64,000 nucleotides of DNA from Mesorhizobium sp. M7A.F.Ca.US.008.03.1.1 (lineage in GTDB: Bacteria; Pseudomonadota; Alphaproteobacteria; Rhizobiales; Rhizobiaceae): NCBI RefSeq assembly GCF_003997495.1, contig NZ_RZRU01000011.1, positions 124,001-188,000 on the forward strand, written 5' to 3'. Position 1 is the first letter of the stretch, and every line of letters begins with the position of its first letter. Below the pieces are notes generated by a model. It searched no databases and was not told where the DNA came from. It was given only the letters and a program-made list of their open reading frames with translations. Made by a program: the position numbers and the translations under genes. Shown in pieces: positions 25,276-34,982 of the stretch.

Positions 25276-25674
25276 ATGAAAACAGGGCTGGCCCAACTTC
25301 GCACCTTACTTTCCGTGATCGTCCTGATCGCGGGCGGCGTCGTTGCGGTGGCTGGCTTCGCCGGGCAGGGTTCGGTCTTGGGCGCCGACATCCGGCCCGT
25401 TGCCGACGTTGCAGCCCGTTCCACCGGTGGCTCGAGCCAAGTGACAAGTGATGTCGCAGCAACTGCCCAGCATCACCCCGATGGCTGTTGCGAGCACCCT
25501 GACTGTACGTACTCGTCCGCATCGGGCTGTTGTGCTGCTTATATTTTTGCGGCCGGCGAATGTGCGGTCGTCAATTGCGCACCAAGCACCACCCGTTTCG
25601 TAGCGGGCAAGGTGTTCCTGGCAACGGGCATTGACCCCGAGGCGCTCCTGCAACCTCCCCAGATCTTCGTCTGA
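25276..25674 (+). CDS. Secreted Cys/His-rich hypothetical protein at the head of the copper cluster
   Basis: A 132-residue protein of no family I recognise. An N-terminal signal or anchor (LRTLLSVIVLIAGGVVAVAG) is followed by a short export segment and a cysteine-dense core, HHPDGCCEHPDCTYS then SGCCAAYIFAAGECAVVNCA (about 73-112). Eight cysteines and several histidines suggest metal binding or disulfide bonding in the periplasm. ATG 25276 starts the hydrophobic segment; an upstream extension to 25207 overlaps the FNR-type box and is rejected. It heads a run of copper-related genes on the same strand. Confidence 0.7.
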   Translation: MKTGLAQLRTLLSVIVLIAGGVVAVAGFAGQGSVLGADIRPVADVAARSTGGSSQVTSDVAATAQHHPDGCCEHPDCTYSSASGCCAAYIFAAGECAVVNCAPSTTRFVAGKVFLATGIDPEALLQPPQIFV

Positions 25675-25830
25675 GAATTGCGCATCGCGGCTGTTGAGCT
25701 CGGCGCCACTCGTCAGGGTCGATTCAGCGAGAATCCGCGAAACCAAACCGGTATCGGCGATCCGGTCTGCCTTTTCGCACCCAATTCCTAATTTGCCTGT
25801 CCGTTTCACATCGACGACAAGGAAACAGTC

Positions 25831-26445
25831 ATGAAAACCCACCTTCGCTTGATCACGCTTGCCGCATTCGTAACCCTGTCGGGCGCGGCTTCTGCACAGA
25901 CAGATCCGCACCATCCGGCGGCTGACGCACCACAAGCTACGACAACGGCGCCGGCTGCGGAGGCGATGCCGGGCAGCTCACCCGAGCAGTGCGCGGCGAT
26001 GATGTCCACGATGCAAAATATGATGCCGATGATGCAACAGATGATGCCGATGATGGAGAAAATGGCTCCCATGATGCAGCAGATGATGCCGATGATGCAG
26101 CAGATGATGCAAGGCGGCACAATGCAGGGCGGCGGCATGATGCAAGGCGGCGGCATGACAAACATGCCGATGGACGCTGCCAACATGTCCGAGTCCTCCA
26201 AGGCCTATATGGATGCCATGAAGCGAATGGACGGGCCGATGATGCAGGGCGTCCAGGCCGGCGATTCCGATGTCGCTTTCGTCCAGGCGATGATCCCACA
26301 CCACCAAGGGGCTATCGATATGGCCCGTGCTGTCCTGCAATTCGGCAAAGATGATCAGGTCAAAGTCTGGGCCAATCAGATTGTCACGGCTCAGCAGTCT
26401 GAGATCGCCGCCATGCAGGGATGGCTCAAGCAACACGCGAAGTGA
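25831..26445 (+). CDS. Exported Met-rich DUF305 protein
   Basis: A 204-residue periplasmic protein: signal peptide MKTHLRLITLAAFVTLSGAASA, a methionine-rich middle (repeated MMPMMQQ units, about 60-95, then MQGGGMMQGGGM), and a C-terminal DUF305 ferritin-like domain with AMIPHHQGAIDMARAVLQFG and the closing QQSEIAAMQGWL. Clusters of Met and the HH pair are typical of copper-binding proteins, so I infer Cu(I) binding. It follows the Cys/His-rich gene by 156 bases and precedes a small membrane protein by 12. Confidence 0.88.
   Translation: MKTHLRLITLAAFVTLSGAASAQTDPHHPAADAPQATTTAPAAEAMPGSSPEQCAAMMSTMQNMMPMMQQMMPMMEKMAPMMQQMMPMMQQMMQGGTMQGGGMMQGGGMTNMPMDAANMSESSKAYMDAMKRMDGPMMQGVQAGDSDVAFVQAMIPHHQGAIDMARAVLQFGKDDQVKVWANQIVTAQQSEIAAMQGWLKQHAK
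26008..26165 (+). repeat. Tandem ATGATGCCG/ATGCAG codon repeats encoding the Met-rich segment
   Basis: Imperfect copies of an 18-21 base unit (ATGATGCCGATGATGCAGCAG and variants) run in tandem inside the DUF305 gene, followed by two copies of a GGCGGCATGATGCA-type unit. Slippage could change the number of methionines. The reverse strand is also open and His-rich, a by-product of the repeat. Confidence 0.75.
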
Positions 26446-26457
26446 CAGGAGGAAGAC

Positions 26458-26736
26458 ATGGACAAACTCAGCGTCCTGTCCGTCGGCATTGCGCTTGGCA
26501 TGACGTCGGCCCTGACGAGCATGCTCTGCGCTTTGGCCGTCGCCATCTGGCCGGACGCAGCGCTCAATTTCTTCGGCGCCATCATGCACGGGCTCGACCT
26601 CAGCGCGGTCAGATCCACGGCGCCGATGAGCCCCTTCCGCGTCCTCTACGGCGTCCTCGGACTTGGCATCGTCGGGCTGCTGGCGGGTGTCGTTTACGCC
26701 TCAATCTACAATGTCGTCGCCACGGGGCGGCGGTAA
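26458..26736 (+). CDS. DUF5676-type small membrane protein
   Basis: A 92-residue inner-membrane protein with two hydrophobic helices (VGIALGMTSALTSMLCALAV and YGVLGLGIVGLLAGVVYASI). The central ALNFFGAIMHGLDLSAV motif is characteristic of DUF5676 proteins, which often sit beside copper and multicopper-oxidase genes. No activity is known. It starts 12 bases after the DUF305 gene, preceded by AGGAGGAAG, and is probably in the same operon. Confidence 0.8.
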   Translation: MDKLSVLSVGIALGMTSALTSMLCALAVAIWPDAALNFFGAIMHGLDLSAVRSTAPMSPFRVLYGVLGLGIVGLLAGVVYASIYNVVATGRR

Positions 26737-26756
26737 AGCAAGCCGAGGTTCAGCCC

Positions 26757-27206
26757 ATGAAAGCCACCGCCAATCCACGGACGACGTCGTCCGTCACCCT
26801 TGCTCTGGCGGGGATGATCATCGCCGGGATCGGACTGTATTTTATCACACTCAGGCCACCACTGCTGCCCGAGGATGTCCGCTATATGAATCTCTCGGCC
26901 GCCGAGCTCGAAGCGATCGGTCCACGTCTTGCGTTGTGGCTGACACAGATCTTCAGGGTGCTCGGTGGTTACGCCCTCGCCACCGGCGTTCTTCTGATTG
27001 CGCTGGCGCTCACCGCGTTCCGCGCACGCGATCCGGTCGCGGTGGCCGGCGCCGTGGTCGGAGGAGCGTCGTCCATCGGTTTGATGTCGGTCGTGAACTT
27101 CGTGATTGGCTCCGACTTCAGGTGGCCACTGTTTGCCTGCGCGATGGTCTGGGCCGTGAGCCTCATCGCGTATGGGCTCGAAAGCTCCGGCAATGACAAC
27201 CGCTGA
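26757..27206 (+). CDS. Hypothetical four-helix membrane protein
   Basis: A 149-residue protein that I cannot name, with about four predicted membrane helices (LALAGMIIAGIGLYFITL, FRVLGGYALATGVLLIALAL, VAGAVVGGASSIGLMSVVNF, LFACAMVWAVSLIAYGL). A periplasmic-type loop PLLPEDVRYMNLSAAELEAI precedes the second helix. ATG 26757 lies 20 bases after the DUF5676 stop. The neighbouring genes suggest a role connected to the copper cluster, but no metal-binding motif is visible. Confidence 0.72.
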   Translation: MKATANPRTTSSVTLALAGMIIAGIGLYFITLRPPLLPEDVRYMNLSAAELEAIGPRLALWLTQIFRVLGGYALATGVLLIALALTAFRARDPVAVAGAVVGGASSIGLMSVVNFVIGSDFRWPLFACAMVWAVSLIAYGLESSGNDNR

Positions 27207-27225
27207 CGAATAAGGAACCCGTCCC

Positions 27226-27558
27226 ATGAATACCAATAACGTGCACCGCATGTCCGATCCCCCGACCGGGTCCGAACCAGAACCGGAGGCCGAGGCAGGT
27301 GGATTTTGGACTTCGAAGACCGGCCTGGTCACGATCGCTTTCCTGCTGCTCGCCGCGTTTTTCCTTCTCACTGAGCACCGGGCTCATACCTTCGGTGTCC
27401 TTCCGTTTCTGCTGCTGCTCGCCTGTCCTCTGCTTCACGTTTTCATGCATGGCGGCCACGGCCGCCCCGGGGGCCATGGGAGCCACCAGGGGCATGCTCA
27501 GCACCAGGAAACTGAACCGGGCGGGCAAGACGGCACCACCCACCATAAAGGAGCATGA
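27226..27558 (+). CDS. DUF2933 small membrane protein with His-rich tail
   Basis: A 110-residue protein. The DUF2933 core is GLVTIAFLLLAAFFLLTEH then LPFLLLLACPLLHVFMHGGH (two helices, about 33-85). The C-terminal tail is rich in His and Gly (HGRPGGHGSHQGHAQHQ), a probable metal-binding segment. The family regularly accompanies copper oxidases and the methyltransferase-like gene that follows here. It overlaps that gene by four bases. Confidence 0.85.
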   Translation: MNTNNVHRMSDPPTGSEPEPEAEAGGFWTSKTGLVTIAFLLLAAFFLLTEHRAHTFGVLPFLLLLACPLLHVFMHGGHGRPGGHGSHQGHAQHQETEPGGQDGTTHHKGA

Positions 27559-28229
27559 CGATGGTCGAGCAATCTCCAGCCTACGGCCTCTGGGGCCTGG
27601 TCATAGTCAATTCGGCGGTTTTCATTCTGTTCGCATTCAGCTTCTTCAAGCCGCGAACCGGCCGTGACTGGCGCTCCTTCGGTGCATTCAGCGCCTTCCT
27701 GGTGGCGTTGTTTGCCGAGATGTATGGCTTTCCCCTGACGATTTACCTGTTCTCGGGGTGGCTGCAATCACGATACCCCGGCATCGACTGGTTCTCGCAT
27801 GATGCCGGTCACCTCTTGGAAATGATGTTCGGCTGGCGTTTCAATCCGCATTTCGGGCCCTTCCACGTTCTCAGCTTCTTCCTGATCGGCGGCGGTTTCA
27901 TGCTGATCTCGACCGCGTGGCGAGTGCTTTACGACGCGCAGCGTCACAATCGCCTCGCAACCGGCGGCCCCTATGCCTCCATCCGGCATCCGCAATATGT
28001 CGGCTTCGTCCTCGTCATGGCGGGATTCCTCGTGCAATGGCCGACGCTGCTGACGCTGGCGATGTTCCCGATACTGGTCGGCATGTATGTGCGACTTTCC
28101 TTGATCGAAGAGCGTGAGGCGAGAAAGGAATTCGGCGACGCATACGACCGCTACGCAGCCCGTGTGCCTGCCTTTTTCCCGCATCTGGCCAAGCTGTTCG
28201 GCTCCGGCGGCGAGCGCCGCGCACCCTGA
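27555..28229 (+). CDS. Isoprenylcysteine methyltransferase-like (ICMT/PEMT fold) membrane protein
   Basis: A 224-residue integral membrane protein with five or so helices. The conserved SAM-binding C-terminus is present as GPYASIRHPQYVGFVLVMAG (about 136-155) and LIEEREARKEFGDAYDRYAA (about 177-196), the signature of the phospholipid/isoprenylcysteine methyltransferase fold. Bacterial members often cluster with metal-resistance genes and lack a proven substrate. It is translationally coupled to the DUF2933 gene (ATGA overlap). Confidence 0.86.
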   Translation: MTMVEQSPAYGLWGLVIVNSAVFILFAFSFFKPRTGRDWRSFGAFSAFLVALFAEMYGFPLTIYLFSGWLQSRYPGIDWFSHDAGHLLEMMFGWRFNPHFGPFHVLSFFLIGGGFMLISTAWRVLYDAQRHNRLATGGPYASIRHPQYVGFVLVMAGFLVQWPTLLTLAMFPILVGMYVRLSLIEEREARKEFGDAYDRYAARVPAFFPHLAKLFGSGGERRAP

Positions 28230-28316
28230 AGGGCGGACCCCATTGGGGCTTCATCCTTGTGTGCTGAACGAAACAACGAAATTCCGAAATCCGAACTAGA
28301 AAGCAACGGAACGATC

Positions 28317-29747
28317 ATGAAACGCCGCGATATCCTGAAGGGCGCAGTGGCAGGCGCAGCAGCTTTTGCGATCCCATCGGCCTTGCTCGCCGCAGCCTTC
28401 GCCAGCCAGTCAGGCGGCCAGACGCTTGTCATCTCGCGCCGCACGGTCGAGGTGAACGGCAAAGCTGCAAGCGTCTTCGGACTGCGAAGGGTCGACGGCG
28501 CGCCTGGCCTGCGTTTGCGGGCGGGCGATGCCTTCAATGTGCTGCTTAGAAACGAGACTGCCGAACCGACCATCATACATTGGCACGGGCTGACGCCGCC
28601 CTGGCCGAGCGACGGCGTCGCCGACGCGCCACTGCCGCTCATCGGCGCTCAAGCCGATCGTAGTTTCGATTTTCCGGTCGGGGAGCCCGGCACCTTCTGG
28701 ATGCACGCCCATACCCTGCAGGAACAATTGTTGCTCGCTGCGCCGCTCATCGTCGCCGACCCCGCCGATGACGCAAAAGACGAGCAGGAGGTTGTTATCC
28801 TGCTCCACGATTTCTCGTTCTCATCGCCGGAGGAGTTGCTGGCCGGTCTGCAGAATAAGAATAGCGCCGGCTCCATGCCGATGGCTGGTATGGATATGTC
28901 GGGAGCGCAACCCGACGCCATGGCAGGGATGAAGCATGGCGGCATGGTGATGGATATCAACGACATCGAGTATGACGCCTATCTGGCTAACGACCGGTCC
29001 CTGAACGACCCCGAGATCGTCCCGGTCGAACAGGGCGGGCGCGTGCGGGTGCGGATCATCAATGGCGCCACGGCGACGGCGTTCACAATTGACTTCGGCG
29101 AGCTTGAAGGTGAACTGATCGCTGTCGACGGCCAGCCCGTCGAACCGGTCAGGGGCCGGCGGTTTCCAATGACGATGGGCCAGCGTATCGACGTGCGCGC
29201 GCGGTTGCCGCGCGACCTCACCTCCTCCTTTCCGATCCTGGCGCTGCGCGAGGGAAGCAAGGAACGGACCGGAATTGTCCTGCGTCCGGCAGGGGCGGCG
29301 GTGGCCAAGCTCGGGACGGTGGCTGATGTCGACGCTCCGGTTTTGGACCTGGCGCTCGAGGCACAACTTCGGGCGATCGCGCCACTTGCATCACGCCCTG
29401 CCGACAAGACGTTCGAAATGGCGCTGAACGGCGACATGGCCGCCTATCGCTGGGGTCTCGAAACCAGCGCGCCCATCCTCGTGGACAAGGGCGATCGCGT
29501 CGAGATCACGCTGCGCAACGACACCATGATGGCTCACCCGATGCACCTTCACGGCCATCATTTCCAGGTGGTCGCGATTGACGGGCAGCGTTTCCGGGGC
29601 GCAGTTCGCGACACCGTGCTGGTGCCGCCGATGCACTCGATCACCATTGCCGTCGATGCCGTCAATCCCGGCAAATGGGCATTCCACTGTCACCATCTCT
29701 ACCACATGGCGAGCGGCATGATGTCGACCTTTGCCTACCGAAGCTGA
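28317..29747 (+). CDS. Periplasmic multicopper oxidase (three-domain)
   Basis: A 476-residue oxidase with a probable Tat signal ([20 protein letters not shown]). The copper ligands lie in [10 protein letters not shown] (about 87-96), FWMHAHT (about 127), [12 protein letters not shown] (about 406) and [13 protein letters not shown] (about 458), giving complete type 1, 2 and 3 sites. A Met-rich insert near residue 190 ([20 protein letters not shown]) resembles the methionine loops of Cu(I) oxidases. Likely oxidises Cu(I) in the periplasm. ATG 28317 starts the signal exactly; the upstream open frame is rejected. Confidence 0.93.
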   Translation: MKRRDILKGAVAGAAAFAIPSALLAAAFASQSGGQTLVISRRTVEVNGKAASVFGLRRVDGAPGLRLRAGDAFNVLLRNETAEPTIIHWHGLTPPWPSDGVADAPLPLIGAQADRSFDFPVGEPGTFWMHAHTLQEQLLLAAPLIVADPADDAKDEQEVVILLHDFSFSSPEELLAGLQNKNSAGSMPMAGMDMSGAQPDAMAGMKHGGMVMDINDIEYDAYLANDRSLNDPEIVPVEQGGRVRVRIINGATATAFTIDFGELEGELIAVDGQPVEPVRGRRFPMTMGQRIDVRARLPRDLTSSFPILALREGSKERTGIVLRPAGAAVAKLGTVADVDAPVLDLALEAQLRAIAPLASRPADKTFEMALNGDMAAYRWGLETSAPILVDKGDRVEITLRNDTMMAHPMHLHGHHFQVVAIDGQRFRGAVRDTVLVPPMHSITIAVDAVNPGKWAFHCHHLYHMASGMMSTFAYRS

Positions 29748-29800
29748 GACACCGCAGGCGGTGCGATTGCTGCCACGAACGGGCGGCACGGAGAAGAATG

Positions 29801-32239
29801 ATGAAAAAGGTCAATCTGGAAGTGCGCGACCTTGTCGGCATGATGGATTTCGCGGCGGTCGAAAAACGTCTCGCGGCGTTGCCGGGCGTTGCCAGTGTCG
29901 CCATGAACGCGGGATCGACAACCGCGAGCGTCGAATTTGACGAGGGGCAGACGAGCCCGGAAGCCCTTGCGATGGAAATCAAGGCCTGCGGCTTCCATTG
30001 CCGTGGCGAGGTCGTGCCGCGGCATGTGTGCATTCCCGATAGCACGACGATACCGCCGGGGCGTCCGCGCGCGACCTCTGAGCACGCCGGGCACGACCAC
30101 GCCCAGCACGATCATGGGGGGCACGCCGCCATGATCGAGCCGGTTCCGGTGGGCAAGAGGACGGCTGCGGCCATTCCGCACGACGCCATGGCTCATGAGA
30201 TGGGACACGGTGCCGGCATGGACATGCGGGGCATGGTCAAGGACATGCGCAACCGGTTCTTCATCAGCCTGGTCTTCGCGCTGCCGATTTTCGCCATGGA
30301 GCCGATGGGCCTGGGCGAGCCCTGGCTGCGCCCGCCTTTCGGGCTAAGTGAAGACGTCTCGATGTTTTTCCTCGCCAGCGCCGCGATCCTTTATCCGGTC
30401 TGGCCTTTCCTGGTCGCCGCCTGGCGAGCCTTGCGCAACGGCGTCCTCAACATGGCCGTGCTGGTGGTGCTGAGCGTGGGCACCGGCTACATGTTCAGCG
30501 TCGGCGCAACCTTCTTCTTCGAGGGGCAGCAATTCTACGAGGCCGCGAGCGTGCTGCTCGTGTTCATCCTGCTCGGCCATTGGCTGGAGATGCGCGCCCG
30601 CGCCGGGGCCTCGGCCGCGATCAGGGCATTGCTCGACCTTGCTCCACCCAAGGCCTCCATCTTCCGCGATGGCAAGGAGGTCGAGGTTGCGACCGCAGAC
30701 GTCGTGCTCGGCGACATCGTGGTCCTGCGGCCCGGCAACAAGCTTCCCGTCGACGGCGAGGTGATCGAGGGCTCCTCGACCATCGACGAATCGATGCTGA
30801 CCGGCGAGTCGATGCCGGTCACCAAGAAGGTCGGGGACAAGGTCATCGGGGCGACCATCAACAAGAGCGGGACACTGCGCTATCGCTCAACCAAGGTGGG
30901 TGCCGACACCGCCCTTGCCCAGATCGTCAAGCTGGTCCAGGAGGCTCAGAATTCAAAAGCGCCGGCGCAGTTGCTCGCCGATCGTGCCTCGCAGTGGCTG
31001 GTGCTCGCCGCGATCGTCATCGGGCTTGTGACCTTCGCCGTCTGGTTCTGGTGGCTCGGCCAGCCTCTGCTGTTCGCGATGACCCTGACCATCACTGTTT
31101 TCGTCATCGCCTGTCCCGACGCACTCGGCCTCGCCACACCCATGGCGGTCATGGTCGGCACCGGCCTTGGTGCCGCAAACGGGATTCTGTTCAAGAACGC
31201 AGCCGCCCTGGAGGAGGCGACCAAGCTCAATCTGATCGTCTTCGACAAAACCGGCACGCTCACCATGGGGCAGCCGAAGGTGGTCGAAATCGTGCCGGCC
31301 GCCGGCGTTTCACCCGACGAGGTTCTGCAAGTCGCTGCCGCCGTGGATCAGGGGTCGGATCATCCGTTGGCTGTCGCCATCGTCGAGCGGGCCAAAGACC
31401 AGAAGCTTCCTAAGGTTTCGGACTTTCTGAACATCGAGGGCAAGGGCGCCAGCGCCGCCATCGGTGGAACTCCGGTTTTCCTCGGCAACCGGCGCCTCAT
31501 GGATGAGCAGAAGATCGATCTTCTGGCACTCGGCAACAAGGCCGAAACGCTCAAGGGCGAAGGCCGCACCGTCATCCACGTGGCACGCTCTGGCAAGCTG
31601 CTCGGGCTCATTGCAATCGCCGATATGCCGCGCCCGACGGCCATCGCAACGATTGCCAAATTGCACGAGCAGGGCGTGCGCGTCGCCATGCTCACCGGCG
31701 ACAACGCCGGCACAGCCAAACGCATCGCCGACGCACTCGGCATAGACATTGTCCTGGCCGACGTCCTGCCTGGGCAGAAGGCAGAAAAGATCAGGGACCT
31801 GCAAGGCCAAGGCCTGAAGGTCGGCATGGTCGGCGATGGCGTCAACGACGCGCCAGCCCTGACGCAAGCCGACGTCGGGTTTGCGATCGGTGCAGGCACC
31901 GATGTCGCCATTGAAAGCGCCGATATCGTGCTGATGAAGAGCGATCCCTACGATGTGGTCGGGGCGATGACGCTCTCGCGCGCCACGCTGCGCAAGATGC
32001 ACCAGAACCTGTGGTGGGCGGTCGGATACAATCTCATCGCTTTCCCGATCGCGGCGGGCGTGTTCTACCCGTTCCTGCTGAGCCCCGAGCTAGCGGCGCT
32101 GGCAATGTCGGGCAGTTCGGCTCTCGTGGCCATCAACGCCCTGCTGCTCAAGCGAACCAGGCTCGAAGGCATTCGACCTGCCGCAGGATCGATGACCGAA
32201 GGCGTCGCTCATCAGCACCCTACGGGCGCACAGGCATGA
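29801..32239 (+). CDS. Heavy-metal P1B-type ATPase with CPD motif and His-rich N-terminus
   Basis: Copper-type metal efflux pump, 812 residues. The N-terminal metal-binding fold lacks the usual CxxC but ends in CGFHC, followed by [14 protein letters not shown]. Catalytic motifs: TGES (near 329), [10 protein letters not shown] in the sixth helix (near 439), DKTGTLT (near 481), the SDHPLAVA segment and [10 protein letters not shown] (near 677). The transport motif is CPD where CPC or CPH is usual. YN and MSGSS in the last helices favour a copper-like substrate. ATG 29801 is best spaced from GGAG; its stop overlaps the MFS start. Confidence 0.92.
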   Translation: MKKVNLEVRDLVGMMDFAAVEKRLAALPGVASVAMNAGSTTASVEFDEGQTSPEALAMEIKACGFHCRGEVVPRHVCIPDSTTIPPGRPRATSEHAGHDHAQHDHGGHAAMIEPVPVGKRTAAAIPHDAMAHEMGHGAGMDMRGMVKDMRNRFFISLVFALPIFAMEPMGLGEPWLRPPFGLSEDVSMFFLASAAILYPVWPFLVAAWRALRNGVLNMAVLVVLSVGTGYMFSVGATFFFEGQQFYEAASVLLVFILLGHWLEMRARAGASAAIRALLDLAPPKASIFRDGKEVEVATADVVLGDIVVLRPGNKLPVDGEVIEGSSTIDESMLTGESMPVTKKVGDKVIGATINKSGTLRYRSTKVGADTALAQIVKLVQEAQNSKAPAQLLADRASQWLVLAAIVIGLVTFAVWFWWLGQPLLFAMTLTITVFVIACPDALGLATPMAVMVGTGLGAANGILFKNAAALEEATKLNLIVFDKTGTLTMGQPKVVEIVPAAGVSPDEVLQVAAAVDQGSDHPLAVAIVERAKDQKLPKVSDFLNIEGKGASAAIGGTPVFLGNRRLMDEQKIDLLALGNKAETLKGEGRTVIHVARSGKLLGLIAIADMPRPTAIATIAKLHEQGVRVAMLTGDNAGTAKRIADALGIDIVLADVLPGQKAEKIRDLQGQGLKVGMVGDGVNDAPALTQADVGFAIGAGTDVAIESADIVLMKSDPYDVVGAMTLSRATLRKMHQNLWWAVGYNLIAFPIAAGVFYPFLLSPELAALAMSGSSALVAINALLLKRTRLEGIRPAAGSMTEGVAHQHPTGAQA

Positions 32240-33474
32240 GCGTGTCAATGCAGGCTCGCCTGCCGACGTCGAGATGGGCCGTGGGCGCACTTCTTGCCTC
32301 GGCCTTTGTTGTTGCGCTCGGTTACGGTATCGTCTTGCCGGTCCTGCCGATGATGGTCGAGCGGCTTGCCGGTTCCACGGACCCGACATTCAATGCGCGG
32401 CAGATTGGCTTCTTGACCGCTGCCTATGTCGCCGCGCCGGTGGTCGCCGCTTTCCTCTGGGGGAAGTGGTCGGATTTGATCGGGCGCAGACCTGTCCTCG
32501 CCGTCGGTCTGATCGGCTTTGCCATAACCCTGGCCGCTTCGGCGCTGGCCCCAAGTCTGCTCATTCTTTATGTCGGGCGAATATTGAATGGCGGCTTCGC
32601 GGCTGCCGTGGGGCCAACGGCTCTTGCGTTCATTGCCGACACCGAAGGCAAGGACGATCGCCGCACAAGAGCGTTCGGCTGGATGAGCATGGCATCGATC
32701 GCAGGCTTCCTGGTTGGACCCACGCTCGGCGGGCTCGTGGCGAAACTGAAACTTGACTTGGGCGTGACGGCTGTCCCGCCGCAGACCGTTCCCTTCCTTC
32801 TTGCGTCCAGCCTCGCTGTAGCGGCAGCTCTTGGCGTGTGGTCTGTGCTGCCTGGAAACCTGGTGCCCGGCCCCCGAGTTGAGGCGAGCAAGCCCGGATC
32901 ATCAATGTTCGTATCTGGAGAGATACGGCTGCTCGCTCTTGCCGCCGTGGCCGCGGCAGGACTTGGTGCATTCGAGGTCGGGCTCACCCTGCGAAACGTC
33001 GAACTCGCAATGGGTCCCGCCGCGCTCGGCCTCATGTTCGCGACATGCAGCGTTGTGATGTTTGCAGTCCAGGGCCTGGTCTTTTCGCCGTTCGTCAAAC
33101 CGGCAGCGACGAGGCTGCTTGTGACGCCTGCCTTCCTGGTGATGGCGATCGGTTTGGCGGTTATGCCGTCACTTGTCGGGCTCACGGAAATGCTGTTTGC
33201 GGTTTCCGTTGTTTCGGCTTCAGCCGGCGTGATCAGCCCGCTGCTCGCCTATTGGGTGTCGCGCATCAGCGCACGCAGCCAAGGTATGGAACTCGGCATC
33301 CAGTCGGCAGCGGTCAACCTCGGGCTGTCAGTGGGCTCCGCGGCCGCCGGCCTCTTGTTTGGTTTCCACCGTCTGGAAGGCACCGCCTTCCTCGTCGCTG
33401 CCGCGGGCATGGGTCTCGCCGCAATCGCAAGCCTGAAACTGCCGCAACCACCGCCGCTGGAGCAGCCGGCATGA
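32236..33474 (+). CDS. Major facilitator superfamily transporter
   Basis: A 412-residue, 12-helix inner-membrane transporter. The cytoplasmic loop between helices 2 and 3 is [19 protein letters not shown], the MFS motif [13 protein letters not shown] is in helix 1 and [16 protein letters not shown] in helix 5 (motif C-like). The substrate is unknown. It starts within the stop of the P-type ATPase and its own stop overlaps the phosphorylase start, so three genes are translationally coupled. The upstream open frame to 32011 overlaps the ATPase and is rejected. Confidence 0.9.
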   Translation: MSVSMQARLPTSRWAVGALLASAFVVALGYGIVLPVLPMMVERLAGSTDPTFNARQIGFLTAAYVAAPVVAAFLWGKWSDLIGRRPVLAVGLIGFAITLAASALAPSLLILYVGRILNGGFAAAVGPTALAFIADTEGKDDRRTRAFGWMSMASIAGFLVGPTLGGLVAKLKLDLGVTAVPPQTVPFLLASSLAVAAALGVWSVLPGNLVPGPRVEASKPGSSMFVSGEIRLLALAAVAAAGLGAFEVGLTLRNVELAMGPAALGLMFATCSVVMFAVQGLVFSPFVKPAATRLLVTPAFLVMAIGLAVMPSLVGLTEMLFAVSVVSASAGVISPLLAYWVSRISARSQGMELGIQSAAVNLGLSVGSAAAGLLFGFHRLEGTAFLVAAAGMGLAAIASLKLPQPPPLEQPA

Positions 33475-34982
33475 GTGACGCCCACGGCCCGTTACGCCTC
33501 GTCCGAGCGGGTATCGACACCTATCAGCAACCTGTCGTCTACATGCATCGCGATTGTCACGTCTGCCGGTCGGAAGGTTTCACCGCTCTTACCCGGGTTC
33601 TGGCGCGTAGCGGCGACCGCGAGGTGGTCGCCACGCTCAACGTGGTTGTCGACGATCATCTCGAACTGGATGTCGCCGCGCTGTCGGAGGCGGCCTGGAC
33701 GATTCTCCAACCAACCGCGGACGCATTCGCCGTATTCAGTCACCCAGAGCCCCCCGTTTCGACACCGGCATTGCGGGCGAAGGTCTTCGGCCGGCGGCTC
33801 GGTGAGGCGGACTTTCTCGCCCTCATGCGCGACACCGTCAGCAACCGGCTGTCAGATATCGAACTGACGGCATTCATTACGGCATGCGCTGGCGAGCGGC
33901 TGGACGAAGGGGAAACACTTGCCCTCACCAAAGCGATGCTTGCGGTTGGAAATCGCATCGATTGGGGCAGCGGCGCAATATTGGACAAGCATTGCGTTGG
34001 CGGCCTTCCCGGAAATCGCACCACGCCCATCGTTGTCGCCATCGTCGCTGCCGCTGGTCACCGCATCCCAAAGACGTCCTCGCGCGCCATCACCTCCCCT
34101 GCCGGCACAGCCGACGCCATGGAGGTCATGGCGCCGGTGGCGCTGGACCTCGAAGCCATGCGAAGCGTGGTCGAGCGCGAAGGGGGCTGCATTGTCTGGG
34201 GCGGAAGTGTCCGGCTCAGTCCAGCCGATGACATTCTGATCCGCGTCGAGCGCCCGCTCGACTTCGACAGCGACGGGCAGATGGTCGCAAGTGTGCTTTC
34301 GAAGAAGGTCGCCGCCGGCTCGACCCACGTGTTGATCGACATTCCGATCGGACCGACCGCCAAGGTGCGTTCTTCTGCCGCCGCCGCGTTACTTGAGGCA
34401 AGGCTCATTGCAACAGCGCAAGCCCTTGGCCTTAACCTGTCAGTGCTACGCACCGACGGGCTGCAGCCCGTCGGCTACGGCATCGGTCCGGCTCTTGAGG
34501 CGCGAGACGTGTTAAACGTCCTGCGCAACGACGCGGCAGCGCCCCGCGATCTCCGCAGCCGTGCGCTCGACATTGCTGGCGTCTTGCTTGATGCCGCACC
34601 CGGGGCAGTGCCGGGAAAAGGGCGGGCCGTGGCATCCACGTTGCTCGACAGTGGCGCTGCGCTTGGCAAGTTTCTGGCGATCTGCGAGGCACAGGGCGGT
34701 TTTACCGCGCCTGGAGTAGCTCCGCATATGCGGCCGGTTCTCGCCAACCGCAACGGTCAGATTCAGGGGATCGACAATCGTAGGCTTGCAAAGATCGCCA
34801 AGCTCGCCGGCGCTCCAGGCAGCGCTACGGCTGGAATTGATTCAAGGGTTCGGATTGGCGACAGCATCCGGGCCGGTGAGCCGCTGTTTCACGTCCATGC
34901 ACGGTCACCGGGGGAACTGGACTACGCATTGGACTATGCCTCGGCTCATTCGGGTATATTCGAGATCGGGGGCGGACAATGA
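33471..34982 (+). CDS. AMP/thymidine phosphorylase family enzyme (long form)
   Basis: A 503-residue phosphorylase of the pyrimidine-nucleoside phosphorylase superfamily. The length and the N-terminal domain of about 85 residues match the archaeal AMP phosphorylase type rather than the 440-residue DeoA. DKHCVGGLPGNRTTPIVVAI (about 173-192) and KTSSRAITSPAGTADAMEVM (about 201-220) bind phosphate and the base. Bacterial copies are usually called putative thymidine phosphorylase; AMP activity, giving ribose 1,5-bisphosphate, is inference. It overlaps the MFS gene upstream and the PRPP synthetase gene downstream, four bases each. Confidence 0.85.
   Translation: MSDAHGPLRLVRAGIDTYQQPVVYMHRDCHVCRSEGFTALTRVLARSGDREVVATLNVVVDDHLELDVAALSEAAWTILQPTADAFAVFSHPEPPVSTPALRAKVFGRRLGEADFLALMRDTVSNRLSDIELTAFITACAGERLDEGETLALTKAMLAVGNRIDWGSGAILDKHCVGGLPGNRTTPIVVAIVAAAGHRIPKTSSRAITSPAGTADAMEVMAPVALDLEAMRSVVEREGGCIVWGGSVRLSPADDILIRVERPLDFDSDGQMVASVLSKKVAAGSTHVLIDIPIGPTAKVRSSAAAALLEARLIATAQALGLNLSVLRTDGLQPVGYGIGPALEARDVLNVLRNDAAAPRDLRSRALDIAGVLLDAAPGAVPGKGRAVASTLLDSGAALGKFLAICEAQGGFTAPGVAPHMRPVLANRNGQIQGIDNRRLAKIAKLAGAPGSATAGIDSRVRIGDSIRAGEPLFHVHARSPGELDYALDYASAHSGIFEIGGGQ

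Noticed and set aside
25978..26589. His-rich minus-strand frames opposite the DUF305 gene
   Set aside because: Products of the ATG-rich repeat read backwards; the plus-strand protein has a signal peptide and a known domain.
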